64,000 nucleotides of DNA from Atlantibacter hermannii (GTDB lineage: Bacteria > Pseudomonadota > Gammaproteobacteria > Enterobacterales > Enterobacteriaceae). Shown one piece after another: positions 31,812 to 41,969 of this stretch; positions within the stretch are counted from its first letter, which is position 1; the number at the start of each line of letters is the position of its first letter. The stretch covers positions 1-64,000 of the forward strand of contig NZ_JAAATR010000084.1 in NCBI RefSeq assembly GCF_009907385.1, read 5' to 3'. Under the pieces are notes generated by a model. It worked only from the letters and a program-made list of their open reading frames with translations. It ran no database searches and was not told the DNA's origin. Both the position numbers and the translations under genes were made by a program.

Positions 31812-33929
31812 TTATTTCCCGGTCTCGTGAGTAACCAGCCAGCAGTTATGGATTTGGCGATTACGGGCAAAATCTTGCGACAGCGTTTTCTCGGTAATTT
31901 CCTGCGCCTTGAGGCCCAGGTCCGCCAGGCCAGGCAGATCCATTTTGAAGCCGCGTTTGTTGTTGGAGAACATGATGGTGCCTCCCGGCTTCAACAGGCG
32001 CTTGAGATCTTTCATTAACGCCAGATGATCGCGCTGAACGTCAAACGACGCCTCCATGCGTTTTGAATTCGAGAACGTCGGCGGATCGATGAAGATCACA
32101 TCAAAACGTTCCGTCGACTCCGCCAGCCATCCCAGGCAGTCCGCCTGGATCAGGCGGTGGTTGCGTCCCGTCAGGCCATTGAGGCGCAGGTTGCGCTCCG
32201 CCCATTCGAGATAGGTACGCGACATATCCACCGTGGTGGTGCTTTTCGCCCCGCCCAGCCCGGCATGAACGCTGGCGCTGCCGGTGTAGGCGAACAGGTT
32301 GAGGAAGTCTTTATCTTTGCTCATCTGGCCCAGCATACGGCGCGCGATACGGTGATCGAGGAACAGGCCGGTATCGAGGTAATCAGTCAGATTGACCCAG
32401 AAGCGCGCATTGTATTCACGCACTTCCATGAACTCTTCTTTCTGGGCCACTTTCTGATACTGGCTGGTGCCTTTCTGGCGCTCACGGGTTTTCAGTACCA
32501 GCTTATTCGGGGCAATTTCCAGCACCTGAATCGTTGCGGCGATCACGTCAAACAGACGCTGACGCGCTTTATTAGCATCCACGGTTTTCGGCGGCGCGTA
32601 CTCCTGAATCACCACCCAGTCGGCGTAGCGATCGACTGCCACGTTATAATCTGGCAGGTCAGCATCATAGAGGCGATAGCATTCAACCCCTTCCTGTTTT
32701 GCCCACTTATCCAGCTTTTTCAGATTCTTGCGTAAACGGTTGGCGTAATCTTCCGCGATACGCCCCTGCCCGCCTTCGCTGCTGCCGGCGGCCAGATGGT
32801 AATTTTTCTGCACACAGTCCAGCGGGCCGTTTTTGGCTTTGAACTGGCGGTCGGCGCGCAGTTGCAGGCAGCTCAACAGCTCCGGCGAGGCGCTGAACAG
32901 CGACAGATTCCAGCCGCCAAACTGCTGCTTCATGGCGCGGCCCAGCAGACTGTGCAGGGCAATCAGCGCCGGTTCGCTTTCCAGACGCTCGCCGTAAGGC
33001 GGGTTGCTGATCACGGTGCCGAGCGGACCTTTTGGCAGCGGGTTGGTCAGTTGCGCCACGTCGCTGACGCTAAAAGAGATGATGTCGGCCAGGCCCGCGC
33101 GACGGGCGTTGCTGCGTGCCCGCTCGATGACGCGCGAGTCGTTATCAGAGCCGTAAAAACGCGATTGGTACTCGCTCAGGCCACGGCGCGCCCGCACCTG
33201 GGCATCCGTTTTCACGCTTTTCCAGATTTCATCGTCATGTTTTGCCCAACCGGTGAAACCCCAGCGGGTGCGGTGCAGGCCCGGCGCACGATCGGTTGCG
33301 ATCATCGCCGCTTCAATCAGCAGCGTGCCGGAGCCGCACATCGGATCGATCAACGGGGTGCCCGGCTGCCAGCCGGAGCGCTGAACGATTGCCGCCGCCA
33401 GGGTCTCTTTGATCGGCGCCTGGCCGGTAGCGTCACGGTAGCCGCGTTGGTGCAGGCCATCGCCGCTGAGATCGAGCGCAATGCTGGCGGTTTCTTTATT
33501 CAGCCAGACATTAATGCGCAGGTCCGGCTGATCTTTATCAACATTCGGACGCGGCAGATTTTTACGGGTAAAGGCGTCGACAATCGCGTCTTTAACCTTC
33601 AGCGCGCCGTACTGGCTGTTGCGAATGGTGTCATTTAAGCCGCTGAAATGGACGGCGAACGTCGCTCCCGGCGCGAACATCGCGGTCCAGTCGATCGCCT
33701 GCACGCCGAGATACAAATCAAGATCGCTGTAGACGTTGCACTCGCTAAGCGGCAGCAGAATGCGCGATGCCAGGCGGCTCCACATCAGGCTTGAATAGAG
33801 CAGATGCGCGTCGCCTTCAAAGTGCACGCCGCCCTGAACCACCTGAGCGTTTTGCGCCCCCAGGTTTTCCAGTTCAGTTTTTAACAGTTCTTCCAGGCCG
33901 CGCGCCGTACTGGCAAATAAAGCATTCAT
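31812..33929 (-). CDS. rlmL: RlmL (RlmKL), bifunctional 23S rRNA methyltransferase
   Basis: 705-residue fusion of two methyltransferases. The N-terminal half has a THUMP domain and a Rossmann domain with [14 protein letters not shown] and SNPPYGERL, making m2G2445. The C-terminal half has [16 protein letters not shown] and [13 protein letters not shown], making m7G2069. The start [16 protein letters not shown] matches E. coli; a start five codons earlier is less likely. It heads the leftward rlmL-uup-pqiABC run and is divergent from ycbX. Confidence 0.96.
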   Translation of the reverse strand: MNALFASTARGLEELLKTELENLGAQNAQVVQGGVHFEGDAHLLYSSLMWSRLASRILLPLSECNVYSDLDLYLGVQAIDWTAMFAPGATFAVHFSGLNDTIRNSQYGALKVKDAIVDAFTRKNLPRPNVDKDQPDLRINVWLNKETASIALDLSGDGLHQRGYRDATGQAPIKETLAAAIVQRSGWQPGTPLIDPMCGSGTLLIEAAMIATDRAPGLHRTRWGFTGWAKHDDEIWKSVKTDAQVRARRGLSEYQSRFYGSDNDSRVIERARSNARRAGLADIISFSVSDVAQLTNPLPKGPLGTVISNPPYGERLESEPALIALHSLLGRAMKQQFGGWNLSLFSASPELLSCLQLRADRQFKAKNGPLDCVQKNYHLAAGSSEGGQGRIAEDYANRLRKNLKKLDKWAKQEGVECYRLYDADLPDYNVAVDRYADWVVIQEYAPPKTVDANKARQRLFDVIAATIQVLEIAPNKLVLKTRERQKGTSQYQKVAQKEEFMEVREYNARFWVNLTDYLDTGLFLDHRIARRMLGQMSKDKDFLNLFAYTGSASVHAGLGGAKSTTTVDMSRTYLEWAERNLRLNGLTGRNHRLIQADCLGWLAESTERFDVIFIDPPTFSNSKRMEASFDVQRDHLALMKDLKRLLKPGGTIMFSNNKRGFKMDLPGLADLGLKAQEITEKTLSQDFARNRQIHNCWLVTHETGK

Positions 33930-34041
33930 ATCGTCACTTATCACTTAAGAAAATTGTTGCGCATTATAGCCAATCCGCCCCGCATGTCATAAAGTTGCCC
34001 TTCTATTTCTTCATCTTCTATGACTTTCCAGGGAGTGCGCA

Positions 34042-35154
34042 GTGGTCTTTTTATCTCGTCTTGCAGTTCATCCGGTTAAATCCATGCGCGGAATTCAACT
34101 CTCTCATGCACAGGTAAGTTTAAGCGGACTGGCGTTCGACCGCATTTTCATGGTGACAGAAACCGACGGCACCTTCATTACCGCGCGCCAGTATCCACAG
34201 ATGGTGCTGTTTACGCCGGCAATTATGCATGATGGTTTGCATCTGCGCGCGCCGGACGGCAGCAGCGCAATGGTGCGTTATAGCGACTTTGCCGCCGCCG
34301 CCGAACCGACAGAAGTGTGGGGCAATCACTTCACGGCACTGGTCGCCCCGCAGGCGATCAACCAGTGGCTGAGCGGATTTTTCTCCCGCGATGTGCAGTT
34401 GCGCTGGGTAGGACCGGAACTGTCCCGCCGGGTGAAACGCCATGAAGCGGTGCCGCTTTCTTTCGCTGACGGTTATCCGTTTCTTCTGGCGAATGAATCC
34501 TCGCTGCGCGATTTGCAGCAGCGCTGTCCGGCCAGCGTCAAAATGACCCAGTTCAGACCGAATATTGTGGTGTCCGGCGCGCAGGCATGGGAAGAAGATA
34601 CCTGGGAAGTGATCCGCATTGGCGGCGTGACGTTTGATGTTGCCAAACCCTGTAGCCGCTGCATTTTTACCACCGTCAGCCCGGAGCGCGGCATGAAACA
34701 CCCTTCCGGAGAACCGCTGGCGACGCTGCAATCGTTCCGCACTGCGCAGGACGATAGCGGCGACGTGGATTTTGGCCAGAATTTGATCGCCCGCGAGAGC
34801 GGTATTATTCATGTGGGCGATGAAGTGGACATCCTGAAAACCAAACCGGCACGGGTATACGGTCCTGGAGAGGGGGTGGAAGCGATTGAAGTAGAAACCG
34901 CGCCGCAAAGCGCCGTGGCGATCACCTGGCAGGGGGCGACATTCAAAGGCAATAATCAGCAAATCCTGCTGGAACAACTGGAGCAGCAAGGTATCCGCGT
35001 ACCTTATTCGTGCCGGGCCGGTATTTGCGGAAGCTGCCGGATTCGGTTAGTTGACGGAGAAGTCAAAGCGTTGAAGCAGAGCGCGGTCGGCGACGATGGC
35101 ACCATTCTGTGCTGCAGCTGTATTCCGGTTGGGGCCGTCACGCTGGATCGCTAA
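34042..35154 (+). CDS. ycbX: YcbX, MOSC-domain 2Fe-2S protein for N-hydroxylated base reduction
   Basis: 370 residues from a GTG start ([17 protein letters not shown] is the visible beginning after the initiator), preceded by CAGGGAG. An N-terminal beta-barrel and a MOSC domain bind molybdenum cofactor, with the conserved cysteine in [11 protein letters not shown] near 210. The last ~85 residues are a plant-type ferredoxin domain with CRAGICGSC and CCSC. In E. coli it detoxifies 6-hydroxylaminopurine with electrons from CysJ. The stop overlaps the convergent zapC stop by four bases. Confidence 0.94.
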   Translation: MVFLSRLAVHPVKSMRGIQLSHAQVSLSGLAFDRIFMVTETDGTFITARQYPQMVLFTPAIMHDGLHLRAPDGSSAMVRYSDFAAAAEPTEVWGNHFTALVAPQAINQWLSGFFSRDVQLRWVGPELSRRVKRHEAVPLSFADGYPFLLANESSLRDLQQRCPASVKMTQFRPNIVVSGAQAWEEDTWEVIRIGGVTFDVAKPCSRCIFTTVSPERGMKHPSGEPLATLQSFRTAQDDSGDVDFGQNLIARESGIIHVGDEVDILKTKPARVYGPGEGVEAIEVETAPQSAVAITWQGATFKGNNQQILLEQLEQQGIRVPYSCRAGICGSCRIRLVDGEVKALKQSAVGDDGTILCCSCIPVGAVTLDR

Positions 35155-35693
35155 ACGGCCTGGTCGAGGCTCAGGCTCTGCGCCACTGGCTGCGGCCTGA
35201 GTCTGTCGTTCATGATTTTAATCGCATCACCTAACTGCATGGTGCGCCCGGCAAGGGTTAATCCCGGTTGCGCCAGCAGGCATAGCGCCGCATTGTCTCC
35301 CGGCTCCACCACCAGCAGGCTCACGCTCTCCTGGGTATCGCTTAAATAGACGCAGGCCGGGTCGCCGCACAGGGGTTGCCAGTCATCGTTATGAGAAAGA
35401 AAATGCCAGCTTTTCGGCATCTGCGGTTTCAGAAAGCGAATCGCTACCAGCGCGTTCAATACCAGTTCGGCACGCTGATCTTTAGATAATTGCAAATCCC
35501 GACATTTTTCTTCAAAGGTGAAATAAAGCGCTGCGTCATCAACACAAAAGCCGCTGGAGGCAAAGGCGTCTGGGGTAAGCATTTTACGGGCGAAGCGCGA
35601 ACGGAATAGCATGCCATTAGCCAGATCGAGCATCATTCTGTCGTGCTCGTCATCAAAATACCAATGCCAGTTATCGTCCGGTTTAAAGCGCAT
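35151..35693 (-). CDS. zapC: ZapC, FtsZ-associated division protein
   Basis: 180-residue cytoplasmic protein that bundles FtsZ polymers. [20 protein letters not shown] and [18 protein letters not shown] match E. coli ZapC closely; the middle third is more variable, and the C-terminus QSLSLDQAV is retained. The start is the second of two adjacent ATGs, giving the E. coli length, with AGAGGTGGGGG upstream. Confidence 0.94.
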   Translation of the reverse strand: MRFKPDDNWHWYFDDEHDRMMLDLANGMLFRSRFARKMLTPDAFASSGFCVDDAALYFTFEEKCRDLQLSKDQRAELVLNALVAIRFLKPQMPKSWHFLSHNDDWQPLCGDPACVYLSDTQESVSLLVVEPGDNAALCLLAQPGLTLAGRTMQLGDAIKIMNDRLRPQPVAQSLSLDQAV

Positions 35694-35808
35694 CATTTTC
35701 CCCCACCTCTGCCAGCGACGAAATAACATCCTTTTTGCCGCTTCGTTTATAACCCTAATAAAGAAAAGACTAAAATGTCTAAATTAGCAACTGCGCCCGA
35801 ATATAAAA

Positions 35809-35838
35809 CAACCAGGGCTCAAAATAAAGCCCTGGTTG
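35809..35838 (-). terminator. Terminator of pyrD
   Basis: CAACCAGGGCT/AGCCCTGGTTG with an 8-base A-rich loop, then TTTTAT on the minus strand, 17 bases after pyrD. Confidence 0.85.
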
Positions 35839-35855
35839 TCTGTAAGTCAAAAAGC

Positions 35856-36866
35856 TTAGAGATGGGTTACGATTTCTTTAATCAGCGGCGGGCCTTTAAA
35901 AATAAAACCGGAATAAATTTGAATCAGCGTTGCGCCCGCCGCTATCTTCTCGCGCGCCGCCATCAGGGAATCAATCCCGCCGACGCCTATAATCGGCAGC
36001 CGACCATTTAATTCCTGAGACAGCAGACGAATAATTTCGGTACTTTTTAATTGCAATGGACGGCCGCTTAGCCCACCCATTTCCTGGCTGTGTTTCATTC
36101 CTTCGACCAGCGATCTGTCGAGTGTGGTATTGGTGGCGATAACCCCATCAATATTATGGCGAACCAGGCTGTCAGCGACCTGGATCAATTCTTCCAGAGA
36201 AAGATCCGGCGCGATCTTCACCGCCACAGGAACATATTTATGATGTTGTTTTTGCAGTTCTTGTTGCTTATTTTTTATCGCGCTTAAAAGATCGTCCAGC
36301 GCTTCGCCATATTGCAGCGAACGTAAACCCGGGGTATTCGGCGAGGAGATATTGATCGCGATATATCCGGCATACGGATACACTTTATCCATACAGATCA
36401 AATAGTCTTCTTTCCCCTGCTCTACCGGGGTGTCTTTATTTTTACCAATATTAATCCCCAGCACCCCGTCAAAATGGGCTTTCTTCACGTTCTCAACCAG
36501 GTTGTCGACGCCCAGATTGTTAAAGCCCATGCGGTTGATCAACCCTTCGGCTTCTACCAGCCGGAAGATCCTCGGCTTGTCGTTGCCCGGCTGCGGGCGG
36601 GGCGTCACGGTGCCGATCTCGATCGATCCAAATCCCATCGCGCCCAACGCGTCGATGCATTCGCCGTTTTTATCCAGACCTGCCGCCAGACCCAGCGGGT
36701 TTTTAAATGTCAGCCCCATGCAGGAGACCGGTTTTTCCGGAACGCGCTGGCGCACCAGGCGCTCAAACGGCGTGCCGGTAATGCGGCGCAGTTGCTGGAA
36801 TGTCATTTCATGAGCGCGCTCTGGATCGAGCTGGAAAAGGGCTTTACGAACGAAGGGGTAGTACAT
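35856..36866 (-). CDS. pyrD: Dihydroorotate dehydrogenase (quinone)
   Basis: Class 2, membrane-associated flavoenzyme that oxidises dihydroorotate to orotate with quinone in pyrimidine synthesis. The 336 residues equal E. coli. The N-terminal helix pair [20 protein letters not shown] provides the membrane/quinone site. FMN-binding and catalytic segments include [28 protein letters not shown] (with the catalytic serine of class 2) and IIGVGGIDS. Upstream it has a pyrimidine-sensing leader and a PurR box. Confidence 0.97.
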   Translation of the reverse strand: MYYPFVRKALFQLDPERAHEMTFQQLRRITGTPFERLVRQRVPEKPVSCMGLTFKNPLGLAAGLDKNGECIDALGAMGFGSIEIGTVTPRPQPGNDKPRIFRLVEAEGLINRMGFNNLGVDNLVENVKKAHFDGVLGINIGKNKDTPVEQGKEDYLICMDKVYPYAGYIAINISSPNTPGLRSLQYGEALDDLLSAIKNKQQELQKQHHKYVPVAVKIAPDLSLEELIQVADSLVRHNIDGVIATNTTLDRSLVEGMKHSQEMGGLSGRPLQLKSTEIIRLLSQELNGRLPIIGVGGIDSLMAAREKIAAGATLIQIYSGFIFKGPPLIKEIVTHL

Positions 36867-36933
36867 GAACTCTCCTGGATTCCCGGTATGCAGACCGGGG
36901 CGCTATTATCCGTGAATGCGCTCACAAAGTGAA
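36867..36933 (-). promoter_or_regulatory. pyrD promoter and CTP-sensing leader
   Basis: Minus strand: -35 TTCACT at 36933-36928, 17-base spacer, -10 GATAAT at 36910-36905. Starts fall in a CCCCGG run at 36900-36895. If RNA starts at the Cs, CCCGGT can pair with ACCGGG next to the CAGGAG ribosome site; starts a few bases later cannot. This is the start-site switching known for E. coli pyrD, where high CTP favours the blocked transcript. Confidence 0.8.
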
Positions 36934-36949
36934 TTGACTTATGGCAAAA

Positions 36950-36965
36950 AAGCAACCGTTTCCGG
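36950..36965. promoter_or_regulatory. Candidate PurR box upstream of pyrD
   Basis: GCAACCGTTTCCGG at 36952-36965 agrees at 11 of 14 positions with the PurR operator core GCAAACGTTTTCGT. It lies just upstream of the pyrD -35 element. PurR represses pyrD in E. coli. Confidence 0.6.
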
Positions 36966-37102
36966 TCATTAAGGGGATTTATGCGAAATTCGGCATTGCT
37001 CCGACGGAAAAATCAGTTAGCGCGCGACGGCGACTCTGCGACACTGACGCTAATTGTTATTAATGTTACCAACTTGAAAATCATTAGTTATAAGGAGCTG
37101 TC

Positions 37103-37678
37103 ATGCGCATTATCACCCTGGCCGGTAGCCCTCGCTTTCCTTCCCGTTCCAGCGCGCTGTTAGAATATGCCCGCGACCGGCTTAGCGCGCAGGATGTTGA
37201 GGTCTATCACTGGCATCTGCAAAACTTCGCGCCAGAAGACCTTATCTATGCCCGCTTCGACAGCCCGGCGTTAAAAACGTTTAGTGCGCAGCTGGAGCAA
37301 GCGGATGGGCTGATCGTGGCGACACCGGTTTACAAAGCCTCGTTCGCGGGCGCGTTAAAGACGCTGCTGGATTTATTGCCCGAACGGGCGCTGGAAAAAA
37401 AAGTGGTTTTACCGCTGGCGACAGGCGGCAGTGTAGCGCATCTGCTGGCGGTCGATTACGCTCTCAAACCCGTATTAAACGCATTAAAAGCGCAGGAGAT
37501 CCTGCACGGCGTTTATGCCGATGACAGTCAGGTGCTGGATTATCAGCACAAGCCGGTGTTTAGCGCGAATTTGCAGCATCGTCTCGACGACGCGCTGGAT
37601 ACGTTCTGGCAGGCGTTACACCGTCACAACACTTCTCACCTGGCGCTAACATGGCCGGAGAACTCGCTATCGGTATAA
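37103..37678 (+). CDS. ssuE: SsuE, NAD(P)H-dependent FMN reductase (lone gene)
   Basis: 191-residue flavin reductase that supplies FMNH2 to the alkanesulfonate monooxygenase SsuD. The N-terminal [23 protein letters not shown] is the flavodoxin-like FMN loop, and [20 protein letters not shown] and [20 protein letters not shown] follow. AAGGAG precedes the ATG. In E. coli ssuE heads ssuEADCB between pepN and pyrD; here a terminator follows at once and pepN comes next, so the transporter and monooxygenase genes are missing. The last ~20 residues (after FWQALHRHN) differ from E. coli, as would occur if a deletion replaced the gene end. Confidence 0.93.
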   Translation: MRIITLAGSPRFPSRSSALLEYARDRLSAQDVEVYHWHLQNFAPEDLIYARFDSPALKTFSAQLEQADGLIVATPVYKASFAGALKTLLDLLPERALEKKVVLPLATGGSVAHLLAVDYALKPVLNALKAQEILHGVYADDSQVLDYQHKPVFSANLQHRLDDALDTFWQALHRHNTSHLALTWPENSLSV

Positions 37679-37681
37679 CGA

Positions 37682-37711
37682 AAAACGCCCTTCCGGCAGG
37701 AAGGGCGTTTT
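37682..37711. terminator. Bidirectional terminator between ssuE and pepN
   Basis: AAAACGCCCTTCC-GGCA-GGAAGGGCGTTTT, a perfect 13-base stem three bases after ssuE and four before the pepN stop. Confidence 0.93.
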
Positions 37712-37715
37712 GTTA

Positions 37716-40328
37716 TCAGGCAAGCGCCTTGTTGATTTTCTCGAACAAATCGCCGGAGAGATTGGGCAGCGCTTTAAGCTGCTCCAGCGCCGTACGCATC
37801 AGCTGCTGGCGATTTTCATCGTAGCGCTTCAGGCGAATCAGCGGTTCGATCAGGCGTGACGCTACCTGCGGGTTACGACTGTTCAGCTCGGTGAGCATTT
37901 CCACCATAAACTGGTAACCGCTGCCGTCCGCCGCATGGAATGCCAGCGGGTTATGCATAGCGAATGCGCCAATCAGGGCGCGGATACGGTTGGGGTTACT
38001 CATGCTGAACGAGCGGTGATTGAGCAGCGATCGCACCGTTGAAAGGACGTCCTGAGCCGGGCTGATAGCCTGCAGCATCAGCCACTTATCCATCACCAGC
38101 CCGTCCTGATGCCACTTCTCGTCATACTCCGTCAGCAGCGCTTCACGGCACGGCAGTTGCGCCGCCACCGCTGCCGACAGCGCGGCAATCGCGTCGGTCA
38201 TATTGTCCGCCTGATGATACTGAGCGGCGATCAATTTATCGGCCAGTTCCGCATCGCCAAAGGCCAGATAATGCAGGCAGGTATTACGCAGCGCACGTTT
38301 GCCGATATCGGCATGTTCGATGCGATAACCGTCGAGTTTATTGGCGTTGTACACGGCCAGGAACTCGTCTGCCAGCTCCGTTGCCAGAGTGCGGGTTAAC
38401 GCGCCATGCACGGCGGCAATCGCCAGTGGATCGATAACATCAAACAGCTCGGCAATCTCGTTTTGCGATGGCAGGGTAAGAATTTCCGCCGCCAGCGCCG
38501 GATCGATCTGCGCATCCAGCAGGATAGCGCGGAAGGCATCCGCCACATGTAACGGCAGCGACAGCGGCTGGCCCTGCTGCTGGCGGGCGACGTTCAGTTT
38601 GATGTGGGTCGCCAGCAAACTTTGCGCGGCATCCCAACGGGAGAAGTCATTGCGGGCGTGGCGCATCAGGAACGTGAGCTGCTGATCGCTCCACTTATAC
38701 TCCAGTTTCACCGGCGCGGAGAATTCACGCAGCAACGACGGCACCGGCTGAAAGTAAACATGATCAAACACGAATGTCTGCTCAGACTGGGTCAGATTCA
38801 GTACGTGATGCACCGGATGGCCGTTGTATTGCAACGGGATCACCTTGCCTTCGTTATCGTACAGCTCGATATCAAACGGAATATGCAGCGGATGCTTTTC
38901 GGTTTGCTCCGCGGTGGGCGGCGTTCTCTGGCTGATAGTCAGGGTATATTGCTCGGTTTCAGGGTTGTAATCGTCCTGAACGCTCACCACCGGCGTACCG
39001 GCCTGGCTGTACCAGCGACGGAAATGAGACAAATCAACGTTGGACGCATCTTCCATCGCCTGCACAAAGTCATCGCAGGTTGCCGCGCTGCCATCATGGC
39101 GCTCGAAATAAAGTTGCATCCCCTTCTGGAAGTTCTCTTCGCCCAGCAGGGTGTGCAGCATGCGGATCACTTCCGATCCTTTCTCGTACACCGTCAGGGT
39201 ATAGAAGTTATTCATCTCAATAACTTTATCCGGACGGATCGGGTGCGCCATCGGGCTGGCATCTTCCGCAAACTGCATGGCGCGCATGGTGCGCACGTTA
39301 TTGATGCGGTTGACCGCGCGGGAACCTAAATCGGAGCTGAATTCCTGATCGCGGAACACTGTCAGCCCCTCTTTCAGGCTGAGCTGGAACCAGTCGCGGC
39401 AGGTCACGCGGTTGCCGGTCCAGTTGTGGAAATACTCATGGCCGATAACGCGTTCAATATTGAGATAATCTTTATCCGTGGCGGTTTCGGCGCGCGCCAG
39501 CACGAATTTGGAGTTAAAGACATTAAGACCTTTGTTCTCCATCGCGCCCATGTTGAAGAAATCAACGGCAACGATCATGTAGATATCTAAGTCATATTCC
39601 AGGCCGAAGCGCGTTTCATCCCACTTCATGGAGTTTATCAACGACGTCATCGCCCAGGATGCGCGATCGACATTGCCGCGATCCACATACAGCTCCAGCG
39701 CCACGTCACGCCCGGAGCGGGTAGTGAACGTATCGCGCAACACGTCGAAATCCCCCGCCACCAGCGCAAACAGATAGCACGGTTTCGGGAACGGATCCTG
39801 CCACTCGACCCAATGACGTCCGTTTTCCAGCTCGCCCTGGCCTGTGCGGTTACCGTTGGAAAGCAGATAAGGATATTTGGTTTTATCAGCGATAATTTTG
39901 GTGGTGAAGCGCGCCAGAACGTCCGGGCGATCAAGATACCAGGTAATATGGCGGAAGCCCTCCGCCTCGCACTGAGTACACAGCGCTTCACCCGACTGAT
40001 AAAGCCCCTCCAGCGCGCTGTTCGCCGCCGGGCTGATTTCATTGACGATTTTCAGGGTAAAGCGGGCAGGCAGTTGCTCAATAATCAGGGCGCTGTCTTC
40101 TAAGCGATAATGGGGCCACGCCTCATCATTCACTTCAAGAGAAATAAGCGTTAAAGATTCGCCATCCAGGCGCAGCGGCGCATCCGACGCCTGCGGGCGA
40201 TTCACCTGACTCATCGCCGTAACGCGCGTTTTTTGCGCATCCAGCTCAAAGGTTAAATCGATGTCGCTGATGAAATAATCCGGCGCACGATAATCGTGCC
40301 GGTATTTGGCTTGTGGCAATTGAGTCAT
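37716..40328 (-). CDS. pepN: Aminopeptidase N
   Basis: Major broad-specificity zinc aminopeptidase of the M1 family, 870 residues as in E. coli. The exopeptidase motif GAMEN lies near 260-264, the zinc site HEYFH near 297-301 with the third ligand in KEGLTVFRDQEFSSD. The C-terminal half is the helical superhelix domain. The start MTQLPQAKYRHDYRAPDY has AAGG upstream; an ATG five codons earlier would overlap that ribosome site. Divergent from pncB with about 270 bases between. Confidence 0.97.
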   Translation of the reverse strand: MTQLPQAKYRHDYRAPDYFISDIDLTFELDAQKTRVTAMSQVNRPQASDAPLRLDGESLTLISLEVNDEAWPHYRLEDSALIIEQLPARFTLKIVNEISPAANSALEGLYQSGEALCTQCEAEGFRHITWYLDRPDVLARFTTKIIADKTKYPYLLSNGNRTGQGELENGRHWVEWQDPFPKPCYLFALVAGDFDVLRDTFTTRSGRDVALELYVDRGNVDRASWAMTSLINSMKWDETRFGLEYDLDIYMIVAVDFFNMGAMENKGLNVFNSKFVLARAETATDKDYLNIERVIGHEYFHNWTGNRVTCRDWFQLSLKEGLTVFRDQEFSSDLGSRAVNRINNVRTMRAMQFAEDASPMAHPIRPDKVIEMNNFYTLTVYEKGSEVIRMLHTLLGEENFQKGMQLYFERHDGSAATCDDFVQAMEDASNVDLSHFRRWYSQAGTPVVSVQDDYNPETEQYTLTISQRTPPTAEQTEKHPLHIPFDIELYDNEGKVIPLQYNGHPVHHVLNLTQSEQTFVFDHVYFQPVPSLLREFSAPVKLEYKWSDQQLTFLMRHARNDFSRWDAAQSLLATHIKLNVARQQQGQPLSLPLHVADAFRAILLDAQIDPALAAEILTLPSQNEIAELFDVIDPLAIAAVHGALTRTLATELADEFLAVYNANKLDGYRIEHADIGKRALRNTCLHYLAFGDAELADKLIAAQYHQADNMTDAIAALSAAVAAQLPCREALLTEYDEKWHQDGLVMDKWLMLQAISPAQDVLSTVRSLLNHRSFSMSNPNRIRALIGAFAMHNPLAFHAADGSGYQFMVEMLTELNSRNPQVASRLIEPLIRLKRYDENRQQLMRTALEQLKALPNLSGDLFEKINKALA

Positions 40329-40501
40329 AGAAACCTTATCCATCGTCCGTAGAGTATCGAGCTTCAGTCTATTCTCGTTGCGAAAATGTTGCTATGCAGA
40401 ATCTTTATCTTTTCTGGCGGTGTAACGCCTTTTACTACATTTATATAACATGCGGCACGAAATGCGCTCGACCAGCCTGGTATGTTATGGTGTGATCCTG
40501 C

Positions 40502-40529
40502 TTCAATAAACGGATAATCAGGGTATACT
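40502..40529 (+). promoter_or_regulatory. Probable pncB promoter
   Basis: TTCAAT at 40502-40507, 16-base spacer, TATACT at 40524-40529, predicting a leader of about 60 bases. The rest of the 267-base pepN-pncB gap holds no gene; no clear NadR operator was found by eye. Confidence 0.55.
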
Positions 40530-40595
40530 CCTGCGTCTTTATCTGCTTTCGCTACCCCAGGAAACGCGCCTGTTAGAGGATGCCAGTTACGCGCC

Positions 40596-41798
40596 ATGAC
40601 ACAATATGCTTCCCCTATTCTGCACTCGTTGCTGGATACCGACGCCTATAAGCTGCATATGCAGCAGGCCGTATTCCATCATTATCAGGGCGTGCATGTC
40701 GCCGCAGAGTTTCGCTGCCGCGGTGACGATCTGTTAGGTATTTATGCGCAAGCTATTCGCGAGCAGGTGGATGCGATGCAGCATCTGGCGCTGAGTGATG
40801 ATGAGTATGCCTGGCTCGCGAAACTGCCGTTCTTCAAAGCGGATTATCTGGCGTGGCTGAAGAATTTCCGCTACGACCCGTCGCAGGTGGCGATCGTGAA
40901 CGATAACGGCAAGCTGGATATTCGTCTTTCCGGCCCGTGGTTGGAAGTGATTATGTGGGAAGTGCCGCTACTGGCCGTGATTAGCGAGCTGGTTCACCGC
41001 TTCCGTACGCCAGACATCACCGTCGACAATGCCCTTCAGCATCTCGAAAGCAAGCTGGTAGAGTTTAAGGCGCTGACCGCAGACCTGACGCTCAATCGCT
41101 TTTATCTGATGGATTTCGGCACCCGCCGCCGTTATTCCCGCGAAGTCCAGCAAGCCATTGTTGAACGCCTCCAGCAGGAATCCTGGTTTGTCGGCACCAG
41201 CAACTACGATTTAGCCCGCCGCCTGAATCTGACGCCGATGGGCACCCAGGCGCACGAGTGGTTCCAGGCGCATCAGCAAATCAGCCCGGTGTTGGCCAAC
41301 AGTCAACGCGCGGCGCTTCAGGCCTGGCTGGATGAATATCCCCAACAGCTTGGTATCGCCCTGACGGACTGCATTACCATGGACGCGTTTTTGCGTGATT
41401 TTGGACCGGAGTTCGCTACCCGCTATCAGGGGCTGCGCCATGATTCCGGGGATCCGGTTCAGTGGGGTGAGAAGGCCATCGCCCATTATGAAAAATTGCA
41501 GATCGATCCGCTCACTAAAACTTTGGTGTTTTCCGATAATCTCGATCTCACTAAAGCGCTCGATTTATACCGTCATTTCGGGTCGCGGGTAAAACTCGGC
41601 TTTGGTATTGGCACGCGCCTGACCTGCGATATTCCTGGCGTTCAGCCGTTAAACATCGTGATTAAGCTGGTGGAGTGCAACGGTAAACCGGTCGCGAAGC
41701 TTTCGGACAGCCCCGGTAAAACCATCTGCCACGATAAAGCCTTTGTGCGCGCCCTGCGTAAAGCTTTTGATTTACCGCAGGTCAAAAAAGCCAGCTAA
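40596..41798 (+). CDS. pncB: Nicotinate phosphoribosyltransferase
   Basis: First enzyme of NAD salvage from nicotinate, coupling ATP hydrolysis to formation of nicotinate mononucleotide. The 400 residues equal E. coli. H220 in [13 protein letters not shown] is the residue phosphorylated during catalysis; DFGTRRRYS and [15 protein letters not shown] are family signatures for the phosphoribosyl pocket. No strong purine-rich ribosome site is visible before the ATG. Followed by its own terminator. Confidence 0.97.
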   Translation: MTQYASPILHSLLDTDAYKLHMQQAVFHHYQGVHVAAEFRCRGDDLLGIYAQAIREQVDAMQHLALSDDEYAWLAKLPFFKADYLAWLKNFRYDPSQVAIVNDNGKLDIRLSGPWLEVIMWEVPLLAVISELVHRFRTPDITVDNALQHLESKLVEFKALTADLTLNRFYLMDFGTRRRYSREVQQAIVERLQQESWFVGTSNYDLARRLNLTPMGTQAHEWFQAHQQISPVLANSQRAALQAWLDEYPQQLGIALTDCITMDAFLRDFGPEFATRYQGLRHDSGDPVQWGEKAIAHYEKLQIDPLTKTLVFSDNLDLTKALDLYRHFGSRVKLGFGIGTRLTCDIPGVQPLNIVIKLVECNGKPVAKLSDSPGKTICHDKAFVRALRKAFDLPQVKKAS

Positions 41799-41803
41799 TC
41801 CCC

Positions 41804-41833
41804 GGTTCAGGGAGTTTTTCGGCTCCCTGAACC
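41804..41833 (+). terminator. Terminator of pncB
   Basis: GGTTCAGGGAG/CTCCCTGAACC with an 8-base loop, followed by CCATCGTTTTGTGTTTTC; five bases after the pncB stop. Confidence 0.7.
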
Positions 41834-41969
41834 CCATCGTTTTGTGTTTTCTTTATTTCCCGACACGAATTCTGCTTGCCCGCCAGCGCCCGCCAGGTAA
41901 CATAGATAACCCTCCCCCGTTGGGTGGATAAGCGATTTTTGTTATTGACTACTAACCAGAGAGATAATT

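Noticed and set aside
35775-36011. A plus-strand frame starting [18 protein letters not shown] in the zapC-pyrD gap
   Set aside because: It runs through the pyrD terminator into antisense of pyrD, lacks a clear ribosome site and has no family match.
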